A DNA stretch of 64,000 bases from Branchiostoma lanceolatum (GCF_035083965.1 NC_089736.1:9303501-9367500); one strand, 5' to 3'. Shown: positions 36,101-47,048, counted from the first letter of the stretch. Program-made: numbers and translations. The notes: a model not told the origin generated them from the sequence alone.

Positions 36101-39100
36101 AGAGGCAGGAGGGGGAGGAACAGTATGTATCTGGGGTCATTTATTAATCAGGGATCGTTCAGTGATAAATAGGGGTGGTTCTTGACATCTAAGGCAGTGA
36201 CTTGAAAATTTAAGAATGTCGAAGACTTGGAAGAAAAAATATTTTCCAATTATATATCCTTCAAGGCATTGAAATAATTTGGGTCGGTAGGTAGTGAATT
36301 CTTGATTTCTTTTTCTTTAAAGATTTCGGCCAAAGTGATCCAAACAGTTTAACAATGTGAAAATGAAATGCATCAAGACACTGCTATTTTTAACATCATA
36401 CTGTAATTTAAGGTAATACCCTAAGCTTGTGCATTGTTTGCTACACATTTTACATCAACTGTTCGAAGATTTAATCTGTAAACAGCATAAAATACAGGAA
36501 GTCTGTTTTGAGCTTCATCACTCAAATCTTAGATCGAAAATTTTATGTCCCTTGCGGCTTGCCAGGCGTCAACCCCATAAAAGCTTAGCATTGACAGGTC
36601 TTTGCTAGGGTTGGTCAGTTATCCGGAAATACAACATTTTTTTCCCATAGACCTAATGTAATATACACTGGATAATACATCTCGGTGTATTTTTACCCTA
36701 TCAGGTCTGGATCTCCCCTGGCATCTTCTGGAGTTGGAGCCGCCCCCCACCCCACCACGGCGGACAGACTCCCTGCCCCCTCTACCCCCCACCCCCCCTC
36801 AGCTTCGCCAGCTGTGTCAAAGGCCAGAAGAGTCGGAAGACAGGTGGGTGTCAAAACTGGAGTTTGAACTTAAAATATTTCTTAATTTTGTCATAGATCC
36901 AGTACACTGAGTCTTTCCTGTATCCTTTTTAAACCTAAGTATATAAAACCTGTTGTGAGAAATTGCATGGAAGCATTCCTGTTCTGAAAGTCCCCAAAAA
37001 ACCTCTTTCCTATTTTCTTGTAACTTAGATGGTGGAAGCTGTGTATCATGTTCTGTTCGTTACATGATGTGATTATTAGTCATCCCAGTAGTTTTATATT
37101 AGTTTTTGGCTTGTCTCCCTGCCTGTATGTGGCTTCTGCGATTCCCAATATACACAATGTCAATGCAACATTACCGTACATGTATATCCTACTCATTGTG
37201 TCTGTGGGACTAGCAAAAGTAGAGGCAATGCAAAGCAGTATGGGTAAGGGGATGAAGTCTGCCATCTCTGATTGATGACATGTTTGGGTTTTACAGTGAC
37301 TACGAACACTTGACAGTGGGGAGAGGGGACGGAGGAAGCCAAGTAAATCCATTGACGTGCACCCCACAGAGGGACCTCCCTGCGGCGGAACAGGCACTGT
37401 TTCAGATCCCTACAGAGGACAGCACACTGGGGGCGGAGCCTGGGGTCACTGACCCTGATCTACACAGGGTGCTGGAGCTGTCCAGGCTGTCTGCACAGTT
37501 AGCTCCCACTGAGTCTGCTGGTAAATTTTTTTTTTTTACGATCTCGCTCAATGCAAGGCCGTAGGGGGCCTCTTCTAAGCATTGAACTAATTGAACTAAT
37601 GTAGCTAAGGAGAGAGATATGTTTGTTTTGAAGGTTTGTAGGTTATATTCGGGGGGAAAGCAGTGGGGAGGGAGTTCCATAGTTTTGCTGTTTGTGGAAA
37701 AAAGGTGTTACTGTAGAATGACTTTTGAGGCTGGTAGTTGTACAGTATAGTGGTGTGAGTCAGGGGAAAACCTGGCGGTACACTTAAACATTCTCTGTGG
37801 TGGGATGAGTAGTGAAATGTTACCTTAGTTTGTCTTTTTGCTATTGATAGATTAATGGTTTGTGACTAAATAAGAATAAAGGTGAAATGGGAACTGTGGA
37901 TAACAATGATAACAAGAATCATGGTTTGTATTCAATTAAGAGAAACGGTAGAATAGGAAGTCCAAAGAGGAGAAAATGTGGATCAAAATACAAAACATTC
38001 AGATAAGATATACCTTGTAGTTGCATGCATTATGTGACAGTTATCCTTTGTTCACAGGTGGACTACATCAAGTTTTTACCCTGCATTGATAAGTTCTTCC
38101 AAAAGACATAAAAATTTCCTTTCGGTAGGACTAGGAGTTTCAGGAAATGATATTTTAGAAAGGACCTCAATATACGTGTACAACTTTATTTTTTTGGTAG
38201 GTGCCTATAACAACTTCTTTTCTAATTGGAAATCTTTTCCCCTTCAGCAGGAGACCAGGGAGAGGATGAACTGATCCGTGCCATAGAGCTCTCACTCCAG
38301 CTTTCCACAACAAACTCTTCCACCGCTCGGCCCTTACTGCCACAGGTTCCCCTACCGGTCCAGTCCGACTCTGTCCCCTCCACAAATACAAACATGTCAA
38401 ACCACAGCAACAACAACAACTCCATTCCCTCCTCAGGGCCCGTCCTCGTGGCCCCAACACCTCAGCAAACTGTGCCGTCTACTGAGAAACATGTGCCCAA
38501 CATTCCAGAAGAAGTAGTAGACGGAGTGCAGAGTGAATCCACACTGGTGGAGGACGTACCCGAGGCAGGATGGGTGAGTGTGCCGCTCTCTGGAGACACC
38601 CTCGGGGCCACGGCCTCACCAGGAGCGGAGAAAAAGTCTTGTAAAGGCTCGGATTCACCCAGAAGGAAAAGCAGGAAAGGTGAACCTAAGGTAGTGCTGG
38701 TCAGTCCTGCTGAAGTTGAGCTGCAGAAGCAGCAATCAGCATCTACTAGTAAGATGAAGGTGGAGGAGGCAGAATGGCTGGAGGTTGGGGAGAGGACTGA
38801 GTTTCTTGAGGCCACCCTGCGAGCGTGGCTTACTGACGAGGGCTGGTTAGGTAGAAACACTCCCGGCAATCCTGCGGCCGGCCAGAACACGGCGCCCAAG
38901 GACGTCGCAGCAAAAGTAGATGGCATGTCACCAAAAACAGAAGCAAACGTCGCCGCCGAGGAAGGGCTCGAATTTCTGTGCTCTGTGCCTGACAACGGAA
39001 ATGCAAACACAGCCACGGGTGCGGGGGAGGAGCTGAGCGACTTCCCCACCCCCCCTGCTGAAGTCAAGTCGCTCATTTGGGAGCCTCCAAGCGACGAGCC

Positions 39101-40190
39101 GGAAACAGAGCCTGGTAGTCTCCTAGCCATGGACTCTCACACTTTGTACAACCTTGCCGAAATCGATTCCATTGTAATCAACAGTGTACAAAGGGCAGAA
39201 GCAGTTTCAGGAGACCCTGCAGGAGAAGAAACAACAGAGCTCATTGGCGCAGTAGGGTTAGGAGAAAGTAGTTTGAAATCAGTACAAAACAGCAACCCTT
39301 CTAGCACAAAGGAAGCTGTAAAGGAACTTGAGCTAAAGTTTGAAGATGACCCAACTACCCCGAAAGACTATCTAGAAACCAACCTTGACTCGCCGTTTGA
39401 GTTGACTGATGACCTTCAGGCATTGTGCGCAAAGCTGCCTTTGAGTAGGGAATTTCCCAGGATCCCTGCAGCAGACGAGATTTGGATTCCTCAAGAACGG
39501 ATCCCCGAACCTTTTGTGTTTGACACAGCTTTAACCCCGCAGGCAGTGCCATCATCAAACGCTAACAATACCGGGGCAATGAACATGGAGGTAGAATCAG
39601 AGGGGAGTCCAGGACTAGTAGGTGATAATAAGGACACAGTAGTGCCCAATATGTTTGCACATGTACCTGTACAGGGCCCCACTACTTCCCTTTCTGCGGC
39701 TATCACAGATGCACACCAGGCACTCTTCGGCAACACCATGGCATTTCCAGGAGGTCAGGAAAGTGTTCCGAGCCATCCTGTACTTCCAGCCTCGCGTCTT
39801 TCCGTTGGGCCGCCCTCCCAACATCCACAGATTACAAACACAAGGCATCCAGCGACGGGCCGCCACCAATCGGGAGGGAAATCCCCAACGTTTGGTCAGA
39901 AGGTGCCCGAGCCGCCGCCCCGCCTTACTAGGGAAAGAAGGCTGGCACTAGAGGCCGCCAGCAAGGCGCAGAGTATCTGGGAGAGAAGGGAAAAGGACGC
40001 ATCTGCATCGTCCGATACAGGCGACCAAAGGAGAGGCCATAGACGAAAATCAAAAAATAGAAAGAGAAGCAAAGAGGAGGGGAGAGGGAATGAGGGAAGG
40101 AGAAGGGCATCAGTGGAGGGAGCAAGAGGGGTTGGGGAGGGGTGGTATGATCCTTTAGATGATGATGATATACCTGCCACTTTGGTGTAG
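24134..40190 (+). CDS. ANKIB1: ANKIB1, ankyrin-repeat RBR E3 ubiquitin ligase (Ariadne class)
   Basis: 23 coding exons: 24134-24321, 24514-24622, 24945-25100, 25413-25538, 26050-26109, 26295-26412, 26657-26823, 27520-27608, 28044-28188, 29067-29221, 29760-29842, 30277-30425, 31300-31434, 32137-32223, 32882-32951, 33433-33575, 34018-34199, 34998-35058, 35414-35576, 35979-36122, 36705-36843, 37297-37520, 38248-40190. Phases agree throughout, giving 1,611 residues. The start [16 protein letters not shown] aligns with human MGNTTTKFRKALINGD. Ankyrin repeats span about 40-190. RING1 starts at CDIC (309), IBR at about 387-450, and RING2 at about 495-540 with the likely thioester Cys508 in EGCNHMKC. 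The Ariadne helices (HYYTRFKNH) follow, then UIM-like helices near 742, 940 and 971. Human ANKIB1 is about 1,089 residues; the extra length is mostly the disordered exon 23. RBR ligases take ubiquitin from E2 onto the RING2 cysteine, and Ariadne members act with neddylated cullins. Confidence 0.95.
24602..24790 (+). repeat. Tandem duplication of an ANKIB1 exon end with its 5' splice site
   Basis: The end of coding exon 2 with its donor (GTAATGACCCTGATGTACAG/GTAGGGAG, followed by CTCTCATCAG) recurs almost exactly at 24666-24712. It recurs again, more diverged, at 24731-24790. Copies two and three are intronic decoy donors. Only the first is joined to an open exon. Confidence 0.85.
25211..25366. 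mobile_element. Foldback MITE, family B copy 1, in ANKIB1 intron 3
   Basis: The left arm reads CAGGCTCCGCTGATC, then GGAAAAATGGTAGAAATTGG. The right arm is its reverse complement, ending GATCAGCGGAGCCTGGTAGAGG. The arms are about 55 bases and the loop is short. It shares terminal and arm sequence with the element at 55081-55311. No transposase is present. Confidence 0.8.
25815..25946 (-). mobile_element. tRNA-derived SINE fragment in ANKIB1 intron 4
   Basis: Read on the minus strand, the segment carries TAGTCCAGTGGTTGG, an A-box-like promoter, and 45-55 bases further on AGTTCAAATCCC, a B-box-like promoter. This is the RNA polymerase III architecture of a tRNA head. The head cannot fold as a functional tRNA, and an unrelated body follows, so a SINE is the better reading. 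Confidence 0.6.
26800..27415 (+). repeat. Seven-unit array made from the end of ANKIB1 coding exon 7 and its donor
   Basis: The exon end AGCTGACTCTGAAACACTG/GTTAGTT at about 26804-26830 recurs with few changes starting at about 26867, 27139, 27190, 27254, 27318 and 27368. Several copies also share following blocks such as GGGTCACTGTATA or AAGCATTCAATCAATAAACC. Each copy keeps a TTAGTT donor-like end. The array fills most of intron 7, with one unrelated insert at about 26915-27120. Confidence 0.85.
27634..27870 (-). mobile_element. tRNA-derived SINE, copy 1 (ANKIB1 intron 8)
   Basis: On the minus strand it begins GGGATGTAGCAGCCTCATAG and continues to CCTGGTTTAAATCC, a B-box-like motif. The body then runs to GTGCCACTAGGCATTACAAG. 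The same order of blocks is found at 31587-31811, and the tail alone at 44714-44815, so this is a dispersed family. Confidence 0.7.
28465..28562. repeat. Dispersed repeat, second copy of the 19405 family
   Basis: It shares several ordered blocks with 19405-19500, including GTGGCCACAA and the TCAGGTTTGAC end. It is intronic in ANKIB1 with no evident function. Confidence 0.45.
28904..28960 (+). repeat. Duplicated acceptor and start of ANKIB1 coding exon 10 (IBR)
   Basis: The acceptor and first 34 bases of exon 10 (29067: CAG/GCTTTTGTGGAGACC, on through AATCCCCACATC) occur also with the acceptor at 28915-28916. The two acceptors are exactly 150 bases apart, and the frame between them has no stop. 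Use of the upstream acceptor would therefore add 50 in-frame residues between RING1 and IBR. A donor-like AGAG/GTACTT at about 29025 could also make a separate cassette exon. Confidence 0.8.
31193..31250 (+). pseudogene. Decayed copy of the start of ANKIB1 coding exon 13 (RING2 end)
   Basis: CTGCAG/TGTAAGTATGGCTTCTGC, then TAGATG and GGCTGGGAGAA, parallels the true exon at 31300 (CTAG/TGTAAGTATGACTTCTGC, then TGGGTG and GACTGGGAGAA). The copy keeps an acceptor but has an in-frame TAG where the true exon encodes the RING2 tryptophan. Inclusion would truncate the ligase just after the catalytic cysteine. Confidence 0.8.
31587..31811 (-). mobile_element. tRNA-derived SINE, copy 2 (ANKIB1 intron 13)
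   Basis: On the minus strand it reads GGTAGCAGCCTAACAGTTGA near the start and then CCTGGTTCAAATCC, a close match to the pol III B box. A body follows with GTAAAATGGGGGTCC, a CCCTGTAAAAACGTACCC block and CCACTAGGCACTACAAGGG. It is collinear with the copy at 27634-27870. Confidence 0.75.
35979..36122 (+). other. ANKIB1: ANKIB1 exon encoding an extra Cys/His zinc-like motif
   Basis: This coding exon of 48 residues contains C-x4-C-G-x-P, then after about 15 residues HDFCSLRC, followed by an Arg-rich tail. The spacing resembles small Cys/His zinc-binding motifs of the type CxxxxCGxP...HDFCxxxC. I do not recall such a motif in vertebrate ANKIB1 between the Ariadne domain and the UIM region. The exon is framed by a TTGTAG acceptor and a GTATGT donor, and the flanking phases agree. 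Confidence 0.65.
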
Positions 40191-40360
40191 GTTCTGAGGT
40201 TTTCCTGTGATTTCAGATTTTGTGTACTTCGTGTGTCAAAAACAAGTGCATACTAACACTACATGTAATAGTGTTGTGGCCATACTATACAGTACACATA
40301 TATCTAGTACTCCAGCTAAAGAATCATCCCGAACTGCTGTTGATAGCTCACAGTGTTAGA

Positions 40361-40366
40361 AATAAA
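40361..40366 (+). terminator. Candidate polyadenylation signal for ANKIB1
   Basis: AATAAA lies 170 bases after the ANKIB1 stop codon, ahead of the 40452 foldback repeat. It is the first canonical signal downstream. Confidence 0.5.
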
Positions 40367-40451
40367 AAACAGATTAAAACTCCAAGCCACTACTTGTGAA
40401 GAAGACCTGCACTATAATGTCCGAGACATGTACTTGCCAAACTAATTACCG

Positions 40452-40532
40452 GGTGTAGCAGCTCAGAATATACCCCTGGCCACAATATACCTGGGTATAT
40501 TGTGGTCAGGGGTATATTCCTGCCTGCTACAC
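40452..40532. repeat. 81-bp foldback repeat, second copy of the 14613 family
   Basis: It starts GGTGTAGCAGCTCAGAATAT and ends with the inverted CCTGCCTGCTACAC. The arms pair almost perfectly around TACCTGGGTATA. It is clearly homologous to 14613-14694. Both copies lie 100-260 bases downstream of a stop codon on the plus strand. Confidence 0.8.
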
Positions 40533-40539
40533 TGGAATA

Positions 40540-42600
40540 CATGTAAATGTAGGATACACAGTACCAGTCTTGTATACTTTTGACTGACTGACATGTTATT
40601 CTATCTCCATAAAAAAGGTACTTTTCTTGTGCCTTGTTGTCAGTTTTACAGCGTGATCTTGACTCAGTTTACCGCTAGCCAAATGGAGGCTGGACCCTTC
40701 AACAATGTGGACTGTAAATATCACTTCTTCCAAAATTCAGTCATCTACCTAGAAATATGAGCAACTCTGTTGTAGCTATTGCTTTGGGTGCTTTTTCCAT
40801 AGTCACATTTGATCGAATCAGGAGTGGTGAGACATGAAGACTCAAAGACTTTGTAAGAAGTAATGTGATTGGTCCATCTTGGTTTGTTACTGAGATTACC
40901 CAGGATTCAGTAGTTAGTGTTTGGTTTCTATATTTAGTTATTAGAATTTTCAGTTACAAGTAAAGCAAAAGGCCACTTTGGAAATTCCTTTAGAAATGCT
41001 TTGCATTGTTTATGATGATTTTCTGTGGTGAATTGTCATAGGATAAGGATGACTTATTAACATAAACAGTTTAAAGCAGAGCAGGTGATCTACATGAAAG
41101 AAAGATGCTGATTGGTCACTGAAAACAGATTGATAGGAACACTTCTATTGGTGTTGGAAACAAAAATCAAGTTGCCATATTTAGTAACTTCTGTCACAGA
41201 ATGCCAAGTGGGCATTGTTAATGGTAACAGTGTGAATGCCCTGTGTTTTTTAACAGGACACTAGAATCAGTATGAAGAGCTTAACAAAAAGCGGTTAAGG
41301 TCATGTACACAATACTGTCACATCCAACTATTAGCAAGTGTGTCTGAAAACGTCTTCATATGACACCTAGCAGTTTGGGCAAAAGCTGTCTGAAGAAAAG
41401 CAATAAGAGACAAAAAGAAATCTTAATAGTTCCTGTAATTTATTCTCGTTGGCAATCATTTATTTTAGCCACATTGTGAGAGCTGCTACTGTATAGAATC
41501 CTCCTATTATGTTTATTGTCACAACTATTTCCAACTAATACATTCAATTTGTAAGTAAAATAACATATGCTAAAATATCTGTCTTTATTATTAAGCAAAA
41601 ACATTCCAATGCCAGATTGTAAGATTTTGATAATAGAACTTTTGCTAATGTTTATTCTATATTCTATATTAGCTTTGCATTTTTCTCACCATGTTTTTCA
41701 TTTTTTTTCTGGCTATTGGTAGCAAATGAAACTCAGTCTTCTACTAGTATTTTTAGCACATCAAACACAGTTTGTACATTCAAATCAATGGCTAATGTAA
41801 GTGGGACTCGTGAAAAAAATAACAATAGATGTAAGTGCCATAGCCGTACATTTACACAAATGTAAACGTCAGTAAAAATGATAGTGGCAATTGTCCATGT
41901 TAGTACTTCAAGTTGAGTGCAGATATGGGTATGCTTGAAGTTACCTGTCATATGCAATGACTTCTGATAGTTCTATGATTTAATGCTGTGTTTTGTCAAT
42001 TCAGATGTCTGGGCTGAAGTGTGTCATTGAACTTGTGGAAAGTTTTTTAAAGGCCCTGCTCCAGAGGCATCACCAAAAAGACGGTGAAGTCTATGCACTG
42101 AATTCACACCTATTCTGGCTATACATGCTTTTTCACTAACGTTTGCCATTTGCATGTTTTGTGAGCTATTATTGGCTCCCAGTTGATACGTGATTTTCTT
42201 TCAGCCAATCAGCTTTCAAGACACATTTTTGTGATTGGCTAGTGTCATTACCATGTTAGGGCATTTGCCCATATTTGATCTGTGTGTATCTTGCATTTGT
42301 CATCTTGAAAAGTTTCACAGATGTGAACAATTACAGATAACCACAGCATGATATTCAAACTAACATTATGCATCAACAGTTGTCTTTTACAGATGTAATT
42401 TTCTGGAAATCTATGCAAATTTGAAAAATGTCATAATAACTAATTGTTCTTACATTAAATGTTTGTATGTACAATCATACCGGCCATGCATGGTAGCAAT
42501 AAATGTTTGGTGTGTACATTGAGATCTGCTTCATGTTTTTGTAAGATCGCCAGCAATATTATGATTTTAGAAATGCAGGGTCTTGTTGTGGTGCAGTATT
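40540..42600. other. Spacer between ANKIB1 and the caspase gene, no gene seen
   Basis: AT-rich and without coding character. It would include the caspase 3' untranslated region on the minus strand. AATAAA-like hexamers on that strand are present but none stands out. Confidence 0.4.
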
Positions 42601-42611
42601 GGCCTTTCCAT

Positions 42612-42795
42612 GGATCCCATTGCATCTTGGGAGATGTAGTGCACTATGGGTACTGCAAGGGGCATCAAAATCATCACCATGGCAACAGACTATACACAGT
42701 ATGCATGTGCTGTATACGTCGTGTCATGGTAATGATCATGTTTACCTCCCAAGCTACCCATAGTGCCTTGCATCACACAGCTTGCAATGGGATCC
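42612..42795. repeat. Foldback repeat of about 184 bp downstream of the caspase stop codon
   Basis: GGATCCCATTGCA at 42612 pairs with TGCAATGGGATCC at 42783-42795. Further in, GCACTATGGGTA pairs with TACCCATAGTGC, and CATGG-containing blocks pair near the centre at about 42700. The arms are about 90 bases with mismatches and small gaps. It lies in the likely 3' untranslated region of the caspase, 40 bases after its stop codon. Confidence 0.75.
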
Positions 42796-42835
42796 TTGAA
42801 AAAAGGTCTACTGGGAACAGGCCAGAAGTTTTCAC

Positions 42836-45800
42836 TCATACAGCAGTATTTGTTGCTGCGACACCTGGAATAACCTGCGGTTTTCTTCCCTCACGAAGGA
42901 AAGAGAAGAAGATCTTTTTCCTCAAAGTGGCCACAGGTGCCGGGCTCTGTTTAAACTGCCCTCCCCCTTTCCTTGCAATGGCCTTCCCTACTTCTTCATT
43001 GACCTTGATGAGGATGCTTAGAAGGTCGTGTCTGTTCCCCATGTTGTCTAACGTCTCCACTAGTTTGGTGACAAACCAGGAGCCCTGCGTCTTGCTGCGG
43101 TAGGAAACGTAACCGGGGATCGTCGAGTAACTCAGGAGGAAGTCGGCCTCGTTGGGGATGGTTTCCTGGAACGCTTCCAGACCATCCGAAGCGTCAGTCC
43201 TAATATCGCTAATGCCACGCTGCTCGCTTCGCCCCTGACAAGCCTGGATGAAGAACAGCTTTGGCTTCCCACTAAGGGATGGGCACTTGGTAGACTTGAT
43301 TTCTTCTGCCAGGTCCCGGATGCTGACAGGGACACTGTCGGATCCATACACCTGGCCCTGACTGCCGTGTGATAGGATACAGGCAACGAAGCAGTCATAG
43401 TTTCGGTGATCGGCGCGGCGGACTTCGGTGAAGAGGTTAATGAGTTGATCATGTGTGAGGTCTTCCTGTAGGGTGACCTCAAAACCAAGCTTGTCGAAGA
43501 TGTAGTTCAAATTATCTGGAAAAGAACACAATATACAGTCAAAAATTGTGCAAATTTTGACATCTTTTTGGTGGTCCCTTAAACATTAGTACAAGCATTA
43601 AGGATCTGGTCTATAGTGACCACCTGTATACATAGACAATATTCCCATTAGTCACACTCATAGATCCTTTTCATTTATCAAGTAATTAGATGTGCCAAAA
43701 AATATGGTTCAGAATTATCAGTAGAATTAGCATGCAATTTTGTACCTCTGTCCACGTTTGTTCCTTCCCGATTCTCGAGCCTTTGTTTACTGTTTGGGTT
43801 TCGATGGTCGTGGAAGAACTGTTTGTTGTTGACAATGACAGCCAGGCCGCGAGGATTATGTTCCATTCCGTAACACGGCATCTCTTCTCGCTGCCGTGCC
43901 CTCTCCTGCTCGAGCTTCAGTTCCAGCTCTCGCTGAATGATAGCCTGGAGATCAGCCGGCGCGGGGCCCAGGCCAGCAGGTACCTCCTGTGCTGGGTCTG
44001 GTGGTTGCTGGTCTGCTACTCTGGCTGTCTGCCGGGCTTGGCTGTCTGATACTCTACCAGCCTGCTGCATCAGCTCTGTCTGGATCATCTGTTGGTACCC
44101 TGAAGACAAATAAACCAAACTTTTATATGTTTTTGAAATAGACATCAATATCAAGATATTCCTTAGAATACAGGGTTTACCAATATACACTTACTGACTT
44201 AGTTGCAACTTTTTTCTGTCAAGGCTTTCAATACGACAGACCACAACTTACCAATCAACAATCTTATCACCTATGGATTTAATGATTCCTCTAACTGCAA
44301 TAACATTCTCAAATAGTCATAACATGATGTACCACAAGGATCCATTCTAGGCCCCATTTTACGAACACATACCTTGTTGTGGAGGCCCCATCATGTTTTG
44401 TGTCATGGCCACCAGGTTAGCTTCCTGGTAGGCTGGATTCTGCTGTTGTGTCTGAGGGTCTAGTGGTCTGTGTTGTGGAGTAGAGTCACCTTTCATCGGT
44501 GAAGGAGGGAAACCTTCATCAGGGGAGCCCTTCCCACCTCCGCTTCTTGATGGTGTGCTGGCTGTTGCACAAATATATATGTCAAAATAGTAGCCAAGAA
44601 AATCCCAAGGATTGTGTAATTATGCTTCTAATTATCATTACCGAGCATTAAGCATTAAACTTATTTTCTTATCCAAAACATGATGGATAAATTCTCAAAA
44701 CTATGTTGTTTATCAAGGGAAAGGCTGCTCCCTGTAAAAACATACCCTTCTTCTGAAACAGAAAGGAAACTAATGCTGCCCTATGTGGCACTACAAGGGT
44801 TTGACTGAATGAACTTGTTTTATCAATAACTATTTACATGTACTAGTTAGAAATACAGCGTGAATTACAGTTACTGTAACTACATACTATCATATTATGT
44901 TCCAGCTATCATAGCGAGTGTGTGTACTATGTATCAGTACTTTCAGTTTGCTTAGATTTTTTCAAAACAGCAATAATCTTTATGTCATTGACAGAACTGT
45001 TATGTGTCGTTGGTGAATGAATTGGATGAAATGATTTGGTCATCGATGAAAGAAATGTTTACCTTCATAGTTCTGTACAATGTTCTTCAGGTCTGGCCGC
45101 TCGTGTGTTTGCAGTAATTCATGCAGCACCTGGACATTATCACTGCTCAGGTGCATCCCTTGTTCCAGAGCAATGGCCAAGGAGAGAAAACTGTCCACCT
45201 GAAGTTTAATAAAGCAATTGATGAGATTCAAAAGATCAAATTCTCATCATGTTATTCTTATTGCAAAGTTTTGAAAAGGAGATAACATAAATGTTTGTAT
45301 ATCAACATTGCCAGTAAAAGCACTGTTTTAACTAGCATGATGTCTCACAACTATGTACTAGTAATGTTATCTAAGTGAAAAATCCTCTTGTTGAAGTGAA
45401 ACATGAAGCTTTTTCATTTAGCTGACATTGACATTGCAATGTGGCTTCACCACAGATAAGATGTTTTTTGCAAGCAGTCACCAGGAATTTCCCAACACTC
45501 TAACAATGCGTGGTGGTTAATCCTCCAACTTTGATTGAAAATACATATTACAAAATTCATGCAGTTGTATTTACCGTTTCCAGCTTGTTTCTTGATATGT
45601 AGGCTGCAGCCATGAACTTCATGTCATCAAAGTCACGATTGGTCAGTTCTTCAGACACTTCTAACAGCATCACCCTGTACACAGATCATGATCATGTTGT
45701 CAGCAATGATTACTCCTTTTTTCAAGATTTCCCTGTTTAACCTCCTTGGTTTCTTTGAACCTTTGCTTATGCATGAAAACTCAAAATCTGCCTGCTGGCC

Positions 45801-46392
45801 ACTCACGGACAGAACACGTACATTGAACATATATGTGGAAAAACGTATGAGCTTGCTTGAGAAAGATCACCCTTCTTTTTATACAAATGTACCGGTCTGA
45901 TTCACCTTTAAAAGCATCATTATATAGTATGTACAGGCTATTATCTAGCAGGGGGTCCAGGCGTCTTTTGGACGCCCTAGACAAAGACAAATCAGGATAG
46001 GACCAATAGTTTTCATAACTTTTTTTCTCTTCTCATGCTTACCTGAATGGATTCAACAGTGCCCTGCCACGGCCTATCTCTCTGGACACCTGTTCAGGGC
46101 GCCAGGATAGCTTCCTCAACAAGTCTGCCCTCTGGATCCTGTACAGGAGCTCCGTCAAGAACATCAGGTTGTTCTGCCCGAGCAGGCCTTTGTTCTCCAG
46201 GTGTCTGAACACGTCCAGGGATCCTTTGGCATTCTCCAGCTTAGCGGCAGGAATAAAGTCTCTGCAGAGGAACTTTAAGGAGGCAATGTCCCCCGATGTA
46301 AGGTCATCGTCAATGTCCTTAAGAGCCCTTCTGAAGGTGAAGTTCGGGTCGACTGCATCGGTTGCCAAACCGGTGCTTGGAAGTCCGGCCAT
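42836..46392 (-). CDS. Caspase-8-like initiator caspase with two death-effector domains
   Basis: Exons in gene order are 46043-46392 (coding part), 45575-45674, 45063-45198, 44373-44561, 43746-44099 and 42836-43515. All phases agree, giving 602 residues. DED1 spans about 14-100 and contains the charged-triad-like RADLL motif. A DED2-like region spans about 117-194. A Gln/Pro-rich linker of about 130 residues follows, with a charged coiled segment before the p20 start (GMEHNPRGLAVIVNN). The catalytic His426 is in SHGSQG and Cys469 in QACQG; QACQG is the pentapeptide of caspase-8. A p20/p10 linker with Asp residues (DIRTDASDG) offers cleavage sites, and the small subunit has GSWFVTKLVETL. Death-receptor or Imd-type adaptors would recruit it through DED contacts to start apoptosis or NF-kappaB signalling, by family analogy. 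It could represent the pro-orthologue of CASP8, CASP10 and CFLAR. Confidence 0.92.
44714..44815 (+). mobile_element. Truncated SINE tail, copy 3
   Basis: It carries CTCCCTGTAAAAACATACCC, then CTTCTTCTGAAACAGAAAGGA and GTGGCACTACAAGGGTTTGA. This corresponds to the 3' body of the SINE copies at 27634 and 31587 without the tRNA-like head. It lies in caspase intron 3. 5'-truncation is typical of retrotransposed copies. Confidence 0.6.
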
Positions 46393-46860
46393 TTTAGATT
46401 CTTTTTTGTTCTTATGCAAAATTGAATCTGAAAATGATAAAACGCAGTGGTGTTAACTTTCATGCATACACAGCAGTAAAGATTATGTCAGAGACATGCG
46501 TTCTAAATTTTTAAGACTGGTTTTATATCAAATGATATTCATTTCTCTAATCTTCATGATGGACATCTGTCTTACATTAGAAGGAAACTTAGATGTAAAC
46601 ATCAGCTGACATCTTTGTTCAAGGATATGAGATTTGACATAAACATACGTTACCAATCACTCTTAAACCCCTTAAGGTGTTAAGATTTAAAAAAAAACAA
46701 GGTTAAGCATGTCCAAATTTGATGATGACTGTTGCATATTTGAGTTTACATTTAACAGCTGTTGGTTCTTAACTTAAGATTTTGATGGACCTCATAGAAA
46801 CAACAGCAAAACAGCAAATCAATGTGTAAAATTCGTTGACTTGGGCTAAGATTAGCTTAC

Positions 46861-46950
46861 CTTTCATGTTCCCGAGGAAGTGGGCTACCTTTCCGGATAT
46901 TTTATATGATGATAATTTTTTCCCGGTGGCAACTTAGAAAAAACATGCAC
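46861..46950 (-). promoter_or_regulatory. Possible alternative caspase 5' exon with in-frame ATG
   Basis: On the minus strand GGGAACATGAAAG/GTAAGC ends at 46861. Spliced to the acceptor before 46427, it gives ATG AAA GAT TCA and stays in frame through MKDSILHKNKKESK into the annotated MAGLPS start. This would add 14 residues to the DED1 N-terminus. The 5' boundary is not visible. A separate untranslated exon ending at 47049 (GATGTG/GTAAGT) is the other candidate. Confidence 0.45.
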
Positions 46951-47048
46951 TAAAAGTAAACTAAGTACAGCATCTGCAGATGAACTTCATGCATGAACCT
47001 GTCTGCCGAATGTGAAACAAGGAACTAAACCAAGGAGAGTTTACTTAC

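Noticed and set aside
38462-39130. 222-codon antisense frame in the last ANKIB1 exon
   Set aside because: It is Ser/Pro-rich shadow coding of a disordered region, with no recognisable feature.
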